Positions 23,895 to 32,468 of a DNA stretch of 64,000 nt are shown here, piece after piece. How positions within the stretch are numbered: position 1 is the stretch's first letter; each line of letters starts with the position of its first letter. The notes below the pieces were generated by a model that was not told the DNA's origin, made no database searches, and worked only from the letters and a program-made list of their open reading frames with translations. The translations under genes and the position numbers were made by a program. This DNA is from Myxococcales bacterium (GTDB lineage Bacteria; Myxococcota_A; Polyangia; Polyangiales; Polyangiaceae). The DNA lies in assembly GCA_016720545.1 (NCBI GenBank), contig JADKKK010000013.1:1-64000 (forward strand), in the 5' to 3' direction.

Positions 23895-25658
23895 CTAGCG
23901 CCGGCGGCGCGCCAGGACAGCGCCCACGGCCGCGAAAATCCCGAGGGCGCCGAGCGGGGACGTCGGGCTCGACTGCCCGGGGGCGGTCTCGCACGCGCAG
24001 CCCGTAGGTTCGGGGGTGTCCCCGCCGGCGGGGGGCGTAGTCGGCGACGGCGGCGTGGTCGGGGTGGTGGTCGGCGACGGCGGCGTGGTCGGCGCAGGCG
24101 GCGTGGTCGGCGACGGCGGCGGTCCTCCGTCGGTGCCCGCGCCTCCGTCGGTGCCCGCGCCTCCGTCGGTGCCCGCGCCTCCGTCGGTGCCCGCGCCTCC
24201 GTCGGTGCCCGCGCCTCCGTCGGTGCCCGCGCCTCCGTCGGTGCCCGCGCCCCCGTCGGTGCCCGCGCCCCCGTCGAGGATGCCGGAGTCGGCGCCCGCG
24301 TCGCCACCGCCGGTGGGATCGCCAGGCAGGATGGGCATGCCGGGTTGGAAGAGGTTGTCCTCCTCGCCGGTCACCACCACGACCTGCGCGCGATCGATGC
24401 CCGTGAAGATCTGCCGATAGGTCTTCGGGGCCGCGATGTCCATGAGGCCGCGGATCATCGCCATCGAGCCGCCCGGCGTGCGGGAGAAGTAGCTCGGCAT
24501 CGCGTTCGAGATGCTGTCGAGGTACTGCGTGGCCGGCGCGCCGCCGTTGACCGTCGAGATGCGGTTGGCGAGGGTCGGATCGACGTAGGCGAAGGTGTCG
24601 CAGCCGTTCACCATCCACATGACGTACTGGTTGGCGACGAACTGCCCCTTGCCCATCAGCGTGCGGACGTTCTCACCGAGGCCGGCGTGGCCGTTGTAGA
24701 GGATCATGTCCGCGGTGGGCGTGAGCGGGTCGTACCAAGCGTCGAAGTTCGCGCCGTCCTGGTAGATGCGGTAGCCGACGAGCATCACGTCGACGTTCAG
24801 CTCACGGGGCGTCTCGCCCGGGTTCGACGGAAGGACGGCGTGCACGGACACCTGCGGCATCGCCGAGCCTGGCGTGTTGGTCAGCCCTGGCGTCTCGGTG
24901 ATGAGCGCGGGGTCGGGCTGCAGGCTCCGCGCGTACGAGCGCACCGTGCTCACGAAGGTGTTGTAGTCGCGGATGCCGGCGTCAGTGTCCAACGTGGCGC
25001 CGCTCTCGTTGCGGCCGAACATCGCGACAACGTTGAACTTTCGGTCCGACCAGACCTTGTTGTACTCGGGCAGCTTGCCCGTGGTGTTCTCGACCGAGGT
25101 CGTCACCGTGGCGACGGGCATCGACGTGTCGGCCGGGGACAGCGCGCACGCGGCCACGGCGGGCCGGTAGTAGTACCAGAAGCTGCCACGGTCGGAGCCG
25201 CTGCCCTCGCCGCCGACACAGGTCGTGTTGTACGTGCTGACCCAAGCGTCGAGGCCCGCCGTGGTGCCGTCGCCCGGGAGCATCAGGGTGTAGGTCGCGG
25301 GCACCGACGCCTTGCGCCCCCACGCGACGGGCAGCTTGGCGTGGTAGGTGACGCTGTACGCGCCGGCCGCGCCGGTCGCCACGATGTTGGTGAGCTCGAG
25401 CTTCTCGAACTGGCCCACCGAGCTCAGGCCGTTCAGCTGGCCCACCGAGAACATGAGCTGCGACCTGATCTGGTTGCGCAGCGTCGCCACGGTGGACGTG
25501 GTCGAGCTCATCGTCCCGTCGAACTCGAAGTCGAGCAGCACCGCTTCGTTGCTGTCGAAGGCCTGTTCGCCCTCGCCGAGCGGCGCGGGCGCGCTCGTGG
25601 GCCCGGAGCTGCAGCTGATGAGGGCGAGGAGGAGCGGAGTCGCGAGGAGTCTTCGCAT
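23895..25658 (-). CDS. Repeat-bearing surface lipoprotein with MYXO-CTERM-like end
   Basis: The 587-residue precursor has a lipoprotein signal (LLATPLLLALISC). The core (about 25-450) is Tyr/Asn-rich with no family I know; segments such as ADMILYNGHAGLGENVRTL and MVNGCDTFAYVDPTLANRI suggest a caspase-like or C25-like fold, but I cannot prove this. Eight Gly-Thr-Asp-Gly-Gly-Ala repeats and a Thr/Pro linker follow. The C-terminus is CACETAPGQSS, then a hydrophobic stretch (LGALGIFAAVGAVLA) and RRRR, like the myxobacterial MYXO-CTERM sorting tag. A lipobox and a C-terminal tag in one protein is odd. ATG 25658 is used. Confidence 0.75.
   Translation of the reverse strand: MRRLLATPLLLALISCSSGPTSAPAPLGEGEQAFDSNEAVLLDFEFDGTMSSTTSTVATLRNQIRSQLMFSVGQLNGLSSVGQFEKLELTNIVATGAAGAYSVTYHAKLPVAWGRKASVPATYTLMLPGDGTTAGLDAWVSTYNTTCVGGEGSGSDRGSFWYYYRPAVAACALSPADTSMPVATVTTSVENTTGKLPEYNKVWSDRKFNVVAMFGRNESGATLDTDAGIRDYNTFVSTVRSYARSLQPDPALITETPGLTNTPGSAMPQVSVHAVLPSNPGETPRELNVDVMLVGYRIYQDGANFDAWYDPLTPTADMILYNGHAGLGENVRTLMGKGQFVANQYVMWMVNGCDTFAYVDPTLANRISTVNGGAPATQYLDSISNAMPSYFSRTPGGSMAMIRGLMDIAAPKTYRQIFTGIDRAQVVVVTGEEDNLFQPGMPILPGDPTGGGDAGADSGILDGGAGTDGGAGTDGGAGTDGGAGTDGGAGTDGGAGTDGGAGTDGGAGTDGGPPPSPTTPPAPTTPPSPTTTPTTPPSPTTPPAGGDTPEPTGCACETAPGQSSPTSPLGALGIFAAVGAVLARRRR
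24124..24279. repeat. 18-bp tandem repeat array coding Gly-Thr-Asp-Gly-Gly-Ala
   Basis: From 24124 the unit CCTCCGTCGGTGCCCGCG repeats seven times exactly, then once with a single T-to-C change, then partially. Being a multiple of three it encodes an in-frame hexapeptide linker before the C-terminal tag. Identity between copies implies recent expansion, so copy number is likely to vary between strains. Confidence 0.95.
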
Positions 25659-25803
25659 GATGATCTTCCCTGGTGTCGACGGGCCGACGGATCTTACGGT
25701 TCTGACACGATCGAGGGGCGAGAGCCAGCCCCCTCGTCGCGGTCTCCCCCGCTTCCCGCCGCGGCCGGGCGGCGCGACGAGCGCCCGTGCTAGGGTCAGG
25801 GCC

Positions 25804-26346
25804 ATGAACCTCGCCCGCCGCCGTTCGCTCGGAGCCGTCGCCGGCCTCCTGTTCGTCGTCACGTCCGCGGCCTGTGGCGAGCCAAGACGCCCCGACGGTG
25901 GCGAGGGGCTGCTGCCGGCGGGCGCGCAGGCGCCGGATCTCGAGGGGAAGAACCCCGAGGGGCGCCGCCTGCGCCTCAGCGCGGCGGGCGACAAGGTCAA
26001 GGTTGTTTACTTCTACCCGAAAGACCAGACGCCCGGGTGCACCAAGGAGGCCTGCGCCTTCCGTGACGCCTACGCCAAGCTCGAAGGCGCCGGCGTCGTG
26101 GTCTTCGGGGTCTCGAAGGACTCCGAGGCGAGCCACGACGAGTTCGCGAAGAAGCACTCGCTGCCCTTCTTCCTCGCGGCGGACGAGTCGGGCGCGGTGG
26201 TGAAAGCGTACGGCGTGGGCTCGACGCTGGGCATGGCGTCGCGCGTGACCTTCCTCGTGGGCCGCGACAACCGCGTGCTCAAGGTCTTCCCCAGCGTCGA
26301 CCCCGCCGTGCACGTGGACGAGGTGCTCGCCGCCCTCCCGAAATGA
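25804..26346 (+). CDS. bcp: Lipoprotein thioredoxin-dependent peroxiredoxin (Bcp/PrxQ)
   Basis: Bcp-type peroxiredoxins reduce hydroperoxides with thioredoxin-like donors. The 180-residue protein has GAQAPDLEGKNPEGRRLRLS, then VVYFYPKDQTPGCTKEACAF with peroxidatic Cys in PGCT and resolving Cys five residues later, VFGVSKDSEASHDEFAKKH and the closing RVTFLVGRDNRVLKVF. Unlike cytoplasmic Bcp, it starts with a lipoprotein signal (VVTSAACGE), so it should act in the periplasm, where the VKOR-DsbA fusion also works. ATG 25804 is used. It converges on the kinase gene at 26657. Confidence 0.92.
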   Translation: MNLARRRSLGAVAGLLFVVTSAACGEPRRPDGGEGLLPAGAQAPDLEGKNPEGRRLRLSAAGDKVKVVYFYPKDQTPGCTKEACAFRDAYAKLEGAGVVVFGVSKDSEASHDEFAKKHSLPFFLAADESGAVVKAYGVGSTLGMASRVTFLVGRDNRVLKVFPSVDPAVHVDEVLAALPK

Positions 26347-26380
26347 GGCGCTCTCGTCCGTTCCGCCGGGCGCGAAGAGG

Positions 26381-26596
26381 AGACCCCGCCACCCGCAAGG
26401 GTGGAGGGGTCTGTGCTGGGCCATTGCAGGACTGGGCGGAGAAGTAGGCGGCAGACGCCCGAGCGTTGGGGGGGGGATGAACGCCCGGGCGCGTGCCTGC
26501 CAACGGTAAAGCACGCGCCACGCCAACTCTGGCCCCCGCGATTGCAGCAGGTTGCGAGGCCCCCAACGCGAGCGGGGTTTCGTTTTCGAAGCCCGC
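26381..26596. ncRNA. Candidate structured RNA in a convergent intergenic region
   Basis: The 310-bp gap between the convergent bcp and kinase stops holds no credible gene but several strong hairpins. 26381-26412 pairs AGACCCC-CCACCC with GGGTGG-GGGGTCT around a GCAA tetraloop. 26458-26489 pairs CCCGAGCGTT with AACGCCCGGG around nine G residues. GGCGCGTGC (26488-26496) pairs perfectly with GCACGCGCC (26511-26519). 26572-26596 pairs GCGGG-TTCG with CGAAG-CCCGC. None is followed by a clear T-run, so these are not simple terminators. The fold may be an RNA on either strand; I match it to no known family. Confidence 0.3.
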
Positions 26597-26656
26597 CCAC
26601 CGAAGCTGAACGAGCCCCGAGAGGGCGAACCAAGGGGTAGGCGAGACTCCGCGGGG

Positions 26657-27658
26657 CTACCGCTCCGGGCGCGTCGTAGGCGGAGGACCGAAGCTCACCT
26701 CGACGACGGCGCTCGGCTCGGCGAACGCCTCGTCGAACCCCTCGAGCTTCGAGTGCGCGACCGGGCGCGCCACCGGCGCGCGGAAGACCGCGAGGTACGC
26801 CGCGCGGAGGGCGTCGCGCATCTCGCGGGCAGAGTCGTACCGCCCGTCTCGCTCGAACGACAGCGCCTTGTCGACGACGTCGCCGATCTCGGGAGGCACG
26901 CGAGGGGCGAGCGACAGCAAGGGCCGCGGGGGCGTCCGCATCGCGGAGAACAGGCGATCGACCGAGCTGCGGCCCTCGTGCACGACGAAGCCCGAGAGCA
27001 TGTGGAAGAGGACCGCGCCGACCGCGAACAGATCGCTCCGCGCGTCGATGCGATCCGGCAGCCCCTGCGCCTGCTCGGGGGGAATGTACGAAGCCGTGCC
27101 GAGTACGGTGCCCACGCCCGTCGCCTTGCCGAGCGAGCGATCCTTCAGTCGCGCGAGGCCGAAGTCAAGCACCTTGACTACTCCCGCCCGCGTGACGAAC
27201 AGGTTGCCCGGCTTGATGTCGCGGTGGACGACGCCGGCCTCGTGGAACGCCTCGAGCACGTCGAGCACCTGGAAGCCCACGGCGAGCGCGTCGGTCATGG
27301 GCATGGTCCCACCCGACCCCTTGAGCCATCGATCGATCGACTGGCCCTCGAGCAGCTCCATCACGAGCAGGACCTCGTTGTGCACGGGGTCGTCGTGGTC
27401 GTCGAGGATCTGCACGGCGCCGGGGTGCTCGATCAGGTTCGCGACGTAGCCTTCCCGGAGAAAGCGCGCGCGCAGATCGGGGTCCTTCGCGATGTGTTCG
27501 TGCAGCACCTTCAACGCCACGCGCTTGCCGTTGCGGTGGGTGCCCGCATAGACGGCCGCCATCCCGCCCATGTCGATGAGCGACTCGATGGTCCACTTGC
27601 CAGCGTAGGCTCGACCGACCCGCGCGACAGCGAGATCTCGTAGGGTTCCGGGGTGCAT
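26657..27658 (-). CDS. Hanks-type Ser/Thr protein kinase, cytoplasmic
   Basis: The 333-residue kinase has the full catalytic set: a glycine loop IDMGGMAAVY, Lys50 in VALKVL, Glu in REGYVANL, the catalytic loop VVHRDIKPGNL (Asp147), DFG at 165-167 and activation segment GTASYIPPEQ (PPE in place of APE). An HRD loop with a basic residue marks an RD kinase. No membrane segment or sensor domain follows; the tail is short and Pro-rich, so the protein is soluble. ATG 27658 is used. Its targets are unknown. The gene stands alone between the convergent bcp and the exporter gene. Confidence 0.92.
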   Translation of the reverse strand: MHPGTLRDLAVARVGRAYAGKWTIESLIDMGGMAAVYAGTHRNGKRVALKVLHEHIAKDPDLRARFLREGYVANLIEHPGAVQILDDHDDPVHNEVLLVMELLEGQSIDRWLKGSGGTMPMTDALAVGFQVLDVLEAFHEAGVVHRDIKPGNLFVTRAGVVKVLDFGLARLKDRSLGKATGVGTVLGTASYIPPEQAQGLPDRIDARSDLFAVGAVLFHMLSGFVVHEGRSSVDRLFSAMRTPPRPLLSLAPRVPPEIGDVVDKALSFERDGRYDSAREMRDALRAAYLAVFRAPVARPVAHSKLEGFDEAFAEPSAVVEVSFGPPPTTRPER

Positions 27659-27733
27659 GGGGCGGCGCGAAGGCGCCTCGCGCCCCGCGGCGGATGAGGG
27701 TACGGGCGGACGCCCGCGAGCGCAACGCGCGCC

Positions 27734-28456
27734 TCAGGTCACGCCGGCGAGCGCGAGCGCGGCGCACCCCACGAGGGTCCCGAGCTCGAGGCGCGCCGTC
27801 ACCCGATCGCCGAGCCGGGAGCGGAGCCGGTCGGCGGCGAGGTTCCCCGCGAAGATCCCCACGGCGAGCAGCGCGGCGAGGGGCACCTGCGCGCCCGTGA
27901 GCATGCCCGACGACCCGTAGGCGACGAGCCGCGCGGCGTGGAGCGCCGTCGCGATCGCCGCGACGGTGCCGACGAACGCCGCCCCGCGGAGGCCGGTCGA
28001 GTGCACCAGGGGCCCGAGGAGCAGGCCGGCGCCGCCCGAGGTGCCCGCGAGCGCCCCGATGACCGCGGCCGCAGGCGCGAGCGCCCGGTGGGGCACGCTC
28101 GCCTTGAGCCACCCTGCCGCCTTCAACACCGCGAGCGCCGTGACGAGCACGAGGGCCCCCGAGAGCAGCCACGCGGGGGCGGCCCCCGCGAAGCGCCCCC
28201 CTAAGTAGGCGCCCGGCACGACGCCGAGGACCAAAGTCGCAGCCAAGCGGTGGGCGACCACCCGACGGCAGAGCCAAGCGCGGTGCATGTTCCCAAAGAG
28301 CAGCGCCGGGGTCGTGAGCGCGAGCGCGCCGTGGGGGCCCACGACCGAGCTCAGCGCGAGGACGAGCAACAGGCCGCCGCCTTGCCCGGCGAGGGTCGTG
28401 ACGACGCCACCGACGAACCCGAGCGGAACGAGGAGCGCGGCTGCCATCGGAACCAT
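27734..28456 (-). CDS. TSUP-family (TauE/SafE) membrane exporter
   Basis: The 240-residue polytopic protein has about seven or eight hydrophobic segments and the TSUP repeat signatures GFVGGVVTTLAGQGGGLLLV near the start and IGALAGTSGGAGLLLGP in the second half. Members export sulfite, sulfoacetate or other organosulfur anions or act as general permeases; the substrate here is unknown. The gene is divergent from a LysR regulator with 64 bp between starts, a classic arrangement in which the LysR protein controls the transporter gene. Confidence 0.88.
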   Translation of the reverse strand: MVPMAAALLVPLGFVGGVVTTLAGQGGGLLLVLALSSVVGPHGALALTTPALLFGNMHRAWLCRRVVAHRLAATLVLGVVPGAYLGGRFAGAAPAWLLSGALVLVTALAVLKAAGWLKASVPHRALAPAAAVIGALAGTSGGAGLLLGPLVHSTGLRGAAFVGTVAAIATALHAARLVAYGSSGMLTGAQVPLAALLAVGIFAGNLAADRLRSRLGDRVTARLELGTLVGCAALALAGVT

Positions 28457-28502
28457 GAGGGCACTTTGGAGCCAACGGGGGCATTCGTCCCATTGATTCT
28501 TT

Positions 28503-28516
28503 TATGGTTCAGCATA
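28503..28516. promoter_or_regulatory. Candidate LysR operator between exporter and regulator genes
   Basis: The only AT-rich part of the 64-bp divergent spacer contains TATG-N6-CATA, a perfect 4-bp inverted repeat similar to LysR-type T-N11-A sites. It lies just upstream of the LysR start and within the leader of the exporter, where an autoregulatory site would be expected. Confidence 0.4.
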
Positions 28517-28520
28517 GACC

Positions 28521-29462
28521 GTGTTTATGTTCGAGCTGCTCCAGACCTTCGTATTCGTCGCGGAGGAGGGCACCATCACCGCGGCCGCGCGGCGCGCTCA
28601 CGTGACCCAGCCTGCGCTCACGTCGGCGCTGAAGCGCCTCGAGGCCCTCGTCGGGGCGACGCTCGTGGTGCGCTCACGGCCGCGCGTGGCGCTCACCGCG
28701 GCGGGCAGCGCGCTGCTCCCCCACGCGCGCGCGGCGCTCACCTCCGCGCGCGATGGGCTCCGCGCCGTCGAAGAGGTCGCGGGCCTCGCCGCGGGGGAGG
28801 TGCGCCTCGGGGCCGGCGCCACGGCCTGCGCCTACTTCCTGCCGCCCATCCTCGCGGAATTTCGCCGACGCTACCCGCGCGTCGCCATCGTGCTGCGCGA
28901 GGCGACGCACCCCGACCTCGCGCTCGGCCTCGCGGCGGGCGAGTTCGACCTCGCGGTGGTCTCGCGCTCGCCGAGCGCCGGCGCGACCCGTCACGAGGCG
29001 GGCGACGACCTCTTCTGCGAAGACGAGCTCGTGCTCGTGCGGGCGCCCGAGCTCGTCGACGCCTCGCCCGAGCGCACGCCCTTCGTGACGTTCCCGCGGG
29101 GCGCACACGCGCGAGCCGCGCTCGACGAGCTGTTCCCGGGCGCGACCATCGCGATGGAGATCGCGAGCATCGCCGCGGTGAAGGCGAACGTGCGCGCGGG
29201 CATGGGGCTCGGCCTCGTGAGCCGCCGCGCGGCGCTCCGCGATCTCGCGCGGGGCGACCTGGTCCTCGTGCCGAGCCCGCTCACGCCGCGCAAGCGGTCG
29301 CTCGTGATCGCCCACCGAGGGCTGTCACGCCTCCCGCCGGCGGCGGCGGCCCTCCGCGAGCTGCTGCTGGCGCGGCGCCCCGCCCCGGTGACCGCGCCGG
29401 CGACCGCCGCGACGGAGCTCAGTCGTCGTCGTCGTCCACGCTCTCGTCGGCCGCACCCTTGA
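28521..29462 (+). CDS. LysR-family transcriptional regulator
   Basis: The 313-residue protein has the LysR winged helix at the N-terminus (LLQTFVFVAEEGTITAAARR, then VTQPALTSALKRLEALVG) and an effector domain with GEVRLGAGATACAYFLPPIL and VKANVRAGMGLGLVSRRA. GTG 28521 or ATG 28527 can start it. Divergence from the TSUP exporter suggests control of that transporter in response to its substrate, perhaps a sulfonate or sulfite; this is by analogy. The Arg/Pro-rich C-terminal tail overlaps the convergent lipoprotein gene by 44 bp. Confidence 0.9.
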   Translation: MFMFELLQTFVFVAEEGTITAAARRAHVTQPALTSALKRLEALVGATLVVRSRPRVALTAAGSALLPHARAALTSARDGLRAVEEVAGLAAGEVRLGAGATACAYFLPPILAEFRRRYPRVAIVLREATHPDLALGLAAGEFDLAVVSRSPSAGATRHEAGDDLFCEDELVLVRAPELVDASPERTPFVTFPRGAHARAALDELFPGATIAMEIASIAAVKANVRAGMGLGLVSRRAALRDLARGDLVLVPSPLTPRKRSLVIAHRGLSRLPPAAAALRELLLARRPAPVTAPATAATELSRRRRPRSRRPHP

Positions 29463-29874
29463 GGGTCACGCCGGGGGTCTGCACGGCGACGAGCTTCATG
29501 TGATCGAGGTACCAGGTCGTCGTCGTGCGGCGCCTGCGGCTCGGGCCGGTCGTCTTCGAGGTGGAGGAGTAGGCGAACTCCACGTCGCCCTCGCACGACT
29601 TGATGCCGCCGGTGGCGAACATCGACGAGCCCTTCACGTGGGCCACGCCGGTGTTGTTCTCGCCGCGGGTCTTCACGGTGATCACCGTGCCGGTGACGCC
29701 CTTGGCGTTGACGCCGCACATCGCCGAAGCGGTCGCGGGCGCGTGTCGAAGCGCGTTCGTCAGCGACTTCTGCACGATGTCCGTGGGCACCTGCTTCTTG
29801 CACCCCGTCCCGCCGCCGAGGCTCATCGCCCCGAGCACCAGCAGCGCGATCGTCTTGCTCATCGTTCCGTTCAT
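29419..29874 (-). CDS. Small lipoprotein with acidic tail
   Basis: The 151-residue precursor has a lipoprotein signal ending GGGTGCKK. The mature part begins VPTDIVQKSLTNALRHAPAT and holds two further cysteines (SAMCGVN and KSCEGDV), a basic RRRR turn and an Asp-only tail (VDDDDD). I know no family. ATG 29874 is chosen for the GGAGGG Shine-Dalgarno six bases upstream. The VWA lipoprotein gene at 29961-31307 lies 86 bp upstream on the same strand, so both could be one unit. The 3' end overlaps the LysR gene. Confidence 0.7.
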   Translation of the reverse strand: MNGTMSKTIALLVLGAMSLGGGTGCKKQVPTDIVQKSLTNALRHAPATASAMCGVNAKGVTGTVITVKTRGENNTGVAHVKGSSMFATGGIKSCEGDVEFAYSSTSKTTGPSRRRRTTTTWYLDHMKLVAVQTPGVTLKGAADESVDDDDD

Positions 29875-29960
29875 CAGCACCCTCCGAAACAGAGGCTACC
29901 CCCTTTTGGGCGGCACCTCTGCCATTTCCACTGGTCTGGCGTGCGCTCCACCGAAGTGGC

Positions 29961-31307
29961 TCAGCGCGGGATGAAAGAGCCGCACGGGAACCGCACCGAG
30001 ACCTTCGCGTCGGTGGTCTTGATGGTGTTGCACGCGCCGCCGACGAACTCGATCTCGGTGGGCGAGTTGAGCTTCCAGCCGTCTGGGTTGTTGAGCGTGA
30101 CCGGCGCGCCATTCACCTTCACTTCGCCCTGGCTCTCGGTGCCCGGGACGACCGCGCCCGCGAGCTTGAACGAGCAGCTGCGCACGCCGAAGATGATAGA
30201 GTCGAACGCCGCCGCGAGCTGCGCCTGCGAAGTGGTCCGCACGAGCGGCGCCTGGGCGTCGGGGCCGGCGTCGGCGCCCCCGGGGAAGTAGCCGAAGCCC
30301 GCGTTCGCGACCTTCTGCTGGTGCGACTCGGACACCGAGTCGCCCACGGTGATGACGAAGGTCTTGATGCCCGCGCGATACGCCGAAGTGACGGCGTCGA
30401 CGACGGCCTGCTGCGACGCGGGCGCGCCGGTCTGCTCGAGCGACTCGAAGCTGCCGCAGCGCCCGGGTTCGCCGTCGGTCGCGAGCACGATGATCTTCGG
30501 GCGGCCGGTCGGCGTGGCCGCGAAGCCGCCGTCGGTGGGGATCCCCGCAGGGTCGAGCCCCGCCGCCGCGAGCACCGCGTCGGGGGTGGGCGTGTCGTCG
30601 ATCGGCAGCTCGGGCGAGTACACGGCGCTGATGGCGGCGTGGTTTCCCTTCGCGAACGCGACGGTCTTCATGATGGGGCACTCGACGACCGCCGGCGGCT
30701 TCTCGTTGCCGTTGTTGGCCCCGTAGAGCGCGAGCCCGAACTCGACGTCGTTCTCGTACTTCTTCACGATGCCGCCGTCGGGATCCATGAGGGACTCCCG
30801 CAGCTTCACCCAGCGCGAGTTGGGGAAGTTCGGCGGCATCAAGTTTGCACCCGTGAAGTCGTATTCCATGCTGCTCGACTGATCGATGAGGAGCAGCACC
30901 GTCGGCACGATCTTCTCGACCACGACGTCGATCGCCGCGCAGGTGCCGTCGTTCTTCGCGTCCGAGCCGCCATCGACGAGCGACGCGTCGCTCGGATCGG
31001 TGCCGCAGCGACCGCGCGGGCTGCACGCGATGCCCTCCGGGCAAGTGCCCTGGATCCGCGGGGTCGTGGAGCAGTCGGCGTGGCACTTCCCGGCGCGGCA
31101 GTAGAGGCCCGCCGCACACTTCTCGTCGGCTTCACACGGCACGCCGCAGAGGCCCTTGTAGGCGACCTCGCACGGATCGTTCCCACCCGCGTCGGGGAAT
31201 TTCGATTCGTCGTCCGTGTTGCTGCAATGGAGCGCGACCAAGCCGGCGCCAACGAGGCCGAGGGAGCCGAGCCACACGCGAACCCCGCGAGACATGAGAC
31301 GCTTCAT
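29961..31307 (-). CDS. VWA-domain lipoprotein with Cys-rich N-terminal region
   Basis: The 448-residue precursor has a lipoprotein signal ending LVALHC. A Cys-rich segment follows (YKGLCGVPCEADEKCAAGLY, CRAGKCHADC), typical of myxobacterial surface proteins. Next comes a von Willebrand A domain with MIDAS motif DQSSSM, ATPTGRPKIIVLATDGEPG and FVITVGDSV. The C-terminal part (SCSFKLAGAVVPGTESQGEV) is beta-rich. VWA domains bind proteins or matrix through a metal site. GGAGG supports ATG 31307. Likely cell-surface adhesion or sensing; the partner is unknown. Confidence 0.85.
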   Translation of the reverse strand: MKRLMSRGVRVWLGSLGLVGAGLVALHCSNTDDESKFPDAGGNDPCEVAYKGLCGVPCEADEKCAAGLYCRAGKCHADCSTTPRIQGTCPEGIACSPRGRCGTDPSDASLVDGGSDAKNDGTCAAIDVVVEKIVPTVLLLIDQSSSMEYDFTGANLMPPNFPNSRWVKLRESLMDPDGGIVKKYENDVEFGLALYGANNGNEKPPAVVECPIMKTVAFAKGNHAAISAVYSPELPIDDTPTPDAVLAAAGLDPAGIPTDGGFAATPTGRPKIIVLATDGEPGRCGSFESLEQTGAPASQQAVVDAVTSAYRAGIKTFVITVGDSVSESHQQKVANAGFGYFPGGADAGPDAQAPLVRTTSQAQLAAAFDSIIFGVRSCSFKLAGAVVPGTESQGEVKVNGAPVTLNNPDGWKLNSPTEIEFVGGACNTIKTTDAKVSVRFPCGSFIPR

Positions 31308-31430
31308 TTCCAGCCTCCAAGAAGGAAAGCACACCGGGCGACGACAGCGACGCCGCCGCCGCCATCCCCGGATCCTGCGCGAAAGCGGCCTCCGCGGCAA
31401 CCTTCGTGTTGCTGCTAGAGTGTCGCTATC

Positions 31431-32468
31431 TTGCGGCGTCGACTCCCTTTTCTCGTCCTGCTCGCCTTCTGCCTCACGTTCTCGGCGGTCGGCTGCCCTT
31501 GCCTGCGCGGGCCCGTCAACGCGAGCCCGGGGATTCGGTGGTGGCTCTTCTCCACGTTCGCCGCGTCGCGGGTGTGCCCTGAGGTGCTCAAGCGCGGGGC
31601 GCCGCTGAAGCTCGGCTCGCTCGGCTCCGCCTCGGTAGGGCGCTTCTTTCCCACCCAGTGCGACGCGCAGGTCGACGAAGAGCGGCGGACCCTGCTCCTT
31701 CGCGTCACGGGCACGGGCTACGCGAGCCTCCCGGTGGCGCGGCGCGTGGGCTTCCAGGCCACCGTGGCGGTCGAGTTCGCGCCCGATTTCTTTTTGGCCG
31801 ACGACGACAGCACCTACGTGTGGGGCAAATTCACGCGCCTCCCCGCGCAGCCCGATTTCCGCATCATCGGCGTGGAGAACCCCGTCGTGAACCTCGCCAC
31901 GCAGACGCCGATCGGGACCGTCGCCACGCTCCTGGGCCAGGGGATCATCAGCGGCGAGCTTGGGCGCGGCTTCACGGTGGTGCGCCAGGCGGACGGCGAC
32001 GACTTCGCGATGGGCCACCTCGATCCGCCCGCGAAGCCGCCGAGGCCCGCCAGGCTGTTCAAGGCGCGCGAAGACCACGCCTCGCTCGCGTCCGACACCA
32101 CGGAGATCCGCTCACTCTCGCGGGAGTACCTCGGGCCGTTCGAGGTGCCTGGCGACGGCCTCGCGCTTTCTCTGCGGAGCCGGCTGCAAGGCTCGGCGCT
32201 GGTCTTCAGCGTCGTCGATCGCGCCTCGGGCGACGCGTGGCGACGGGCATACGAGTCGGCCGGGCCGCTCGGGCCGCCGTTCATCCCTCCGCTCCACCAG
32301 GGCCAGCTCCCTGTGGGCGAGGGTACCCAGACCTTCCCGGTGGCGCCTGGCCAGTACTTCATCGTGTTGGAGAACCGCACGCCCCCACCGCTCCTCGGCC
32401 TCGGCGTGGGCCTCGCCGATCCCGTGGCGACGCTCGGCTACTCCGTCGAGCTCGGCTCGCGCCCCTGA
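31431..32468 (+). CDS. Uncharacterised lipoprotein
   Basis: The 345-residue precursor starts at TTG 31431 with a lipoprotein signal (LLAFCLTFSAVGC). I recognise no domain. The mature part is mostly beta-type, with segments such as TLLLRVTGTGYASLPVARRV, FFLADDDSTYVWGKF and a closing GQYFIVLENRTPPPLLGLG. It is divergent from the VWA lipoprotein gene with 123 bp between starts. Composition is normal for the genome. Probably an envelope protein of unknown role. Confidence 0.7.
   Translation: MRRRLPFLVLLAFCLTFSAVGCPCLRGPVNASPGIRWWLFSTFAASRVCPEVLKRGAPLKLGSLGSASVGRFFPTQCDAQVDEERRTLLLRVTGTGYASLPVARRVGFQATVAVEFAPDFFLADDDSTYVWGKFTRLPAQPDFRIIGVENPVVNLATQTPIGTVATLLGQGIISGELGRGFTVVRQADGDDFAMGHLDPPAKPPRPARLFKAREDHASLASDTTEIRSLSREYLGPFEVPGDGLALSLRSRLQGSALVFSVVDRASGDAWRRAYESAGPLGPPFIPPLHQGQLPVGEGTQTFPVAPGQYFIVLENRTPPPLLGLGVGLADPVATLGYSVELGSRP

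Noticed and set aside
24124..24279. Regular 18-bp repeats considered as a CRISPR array
   Set aside because: Units are contiguous with no spacers and are in-frame coding sequence for a hexapeptide linker.
26381..26412. GCAA-tetraloop hairpin considered as an intrinsic terminator for bcp
   Set aside because: No T-run follows on either strand; it is kept only as part of a candidate structured RNA.
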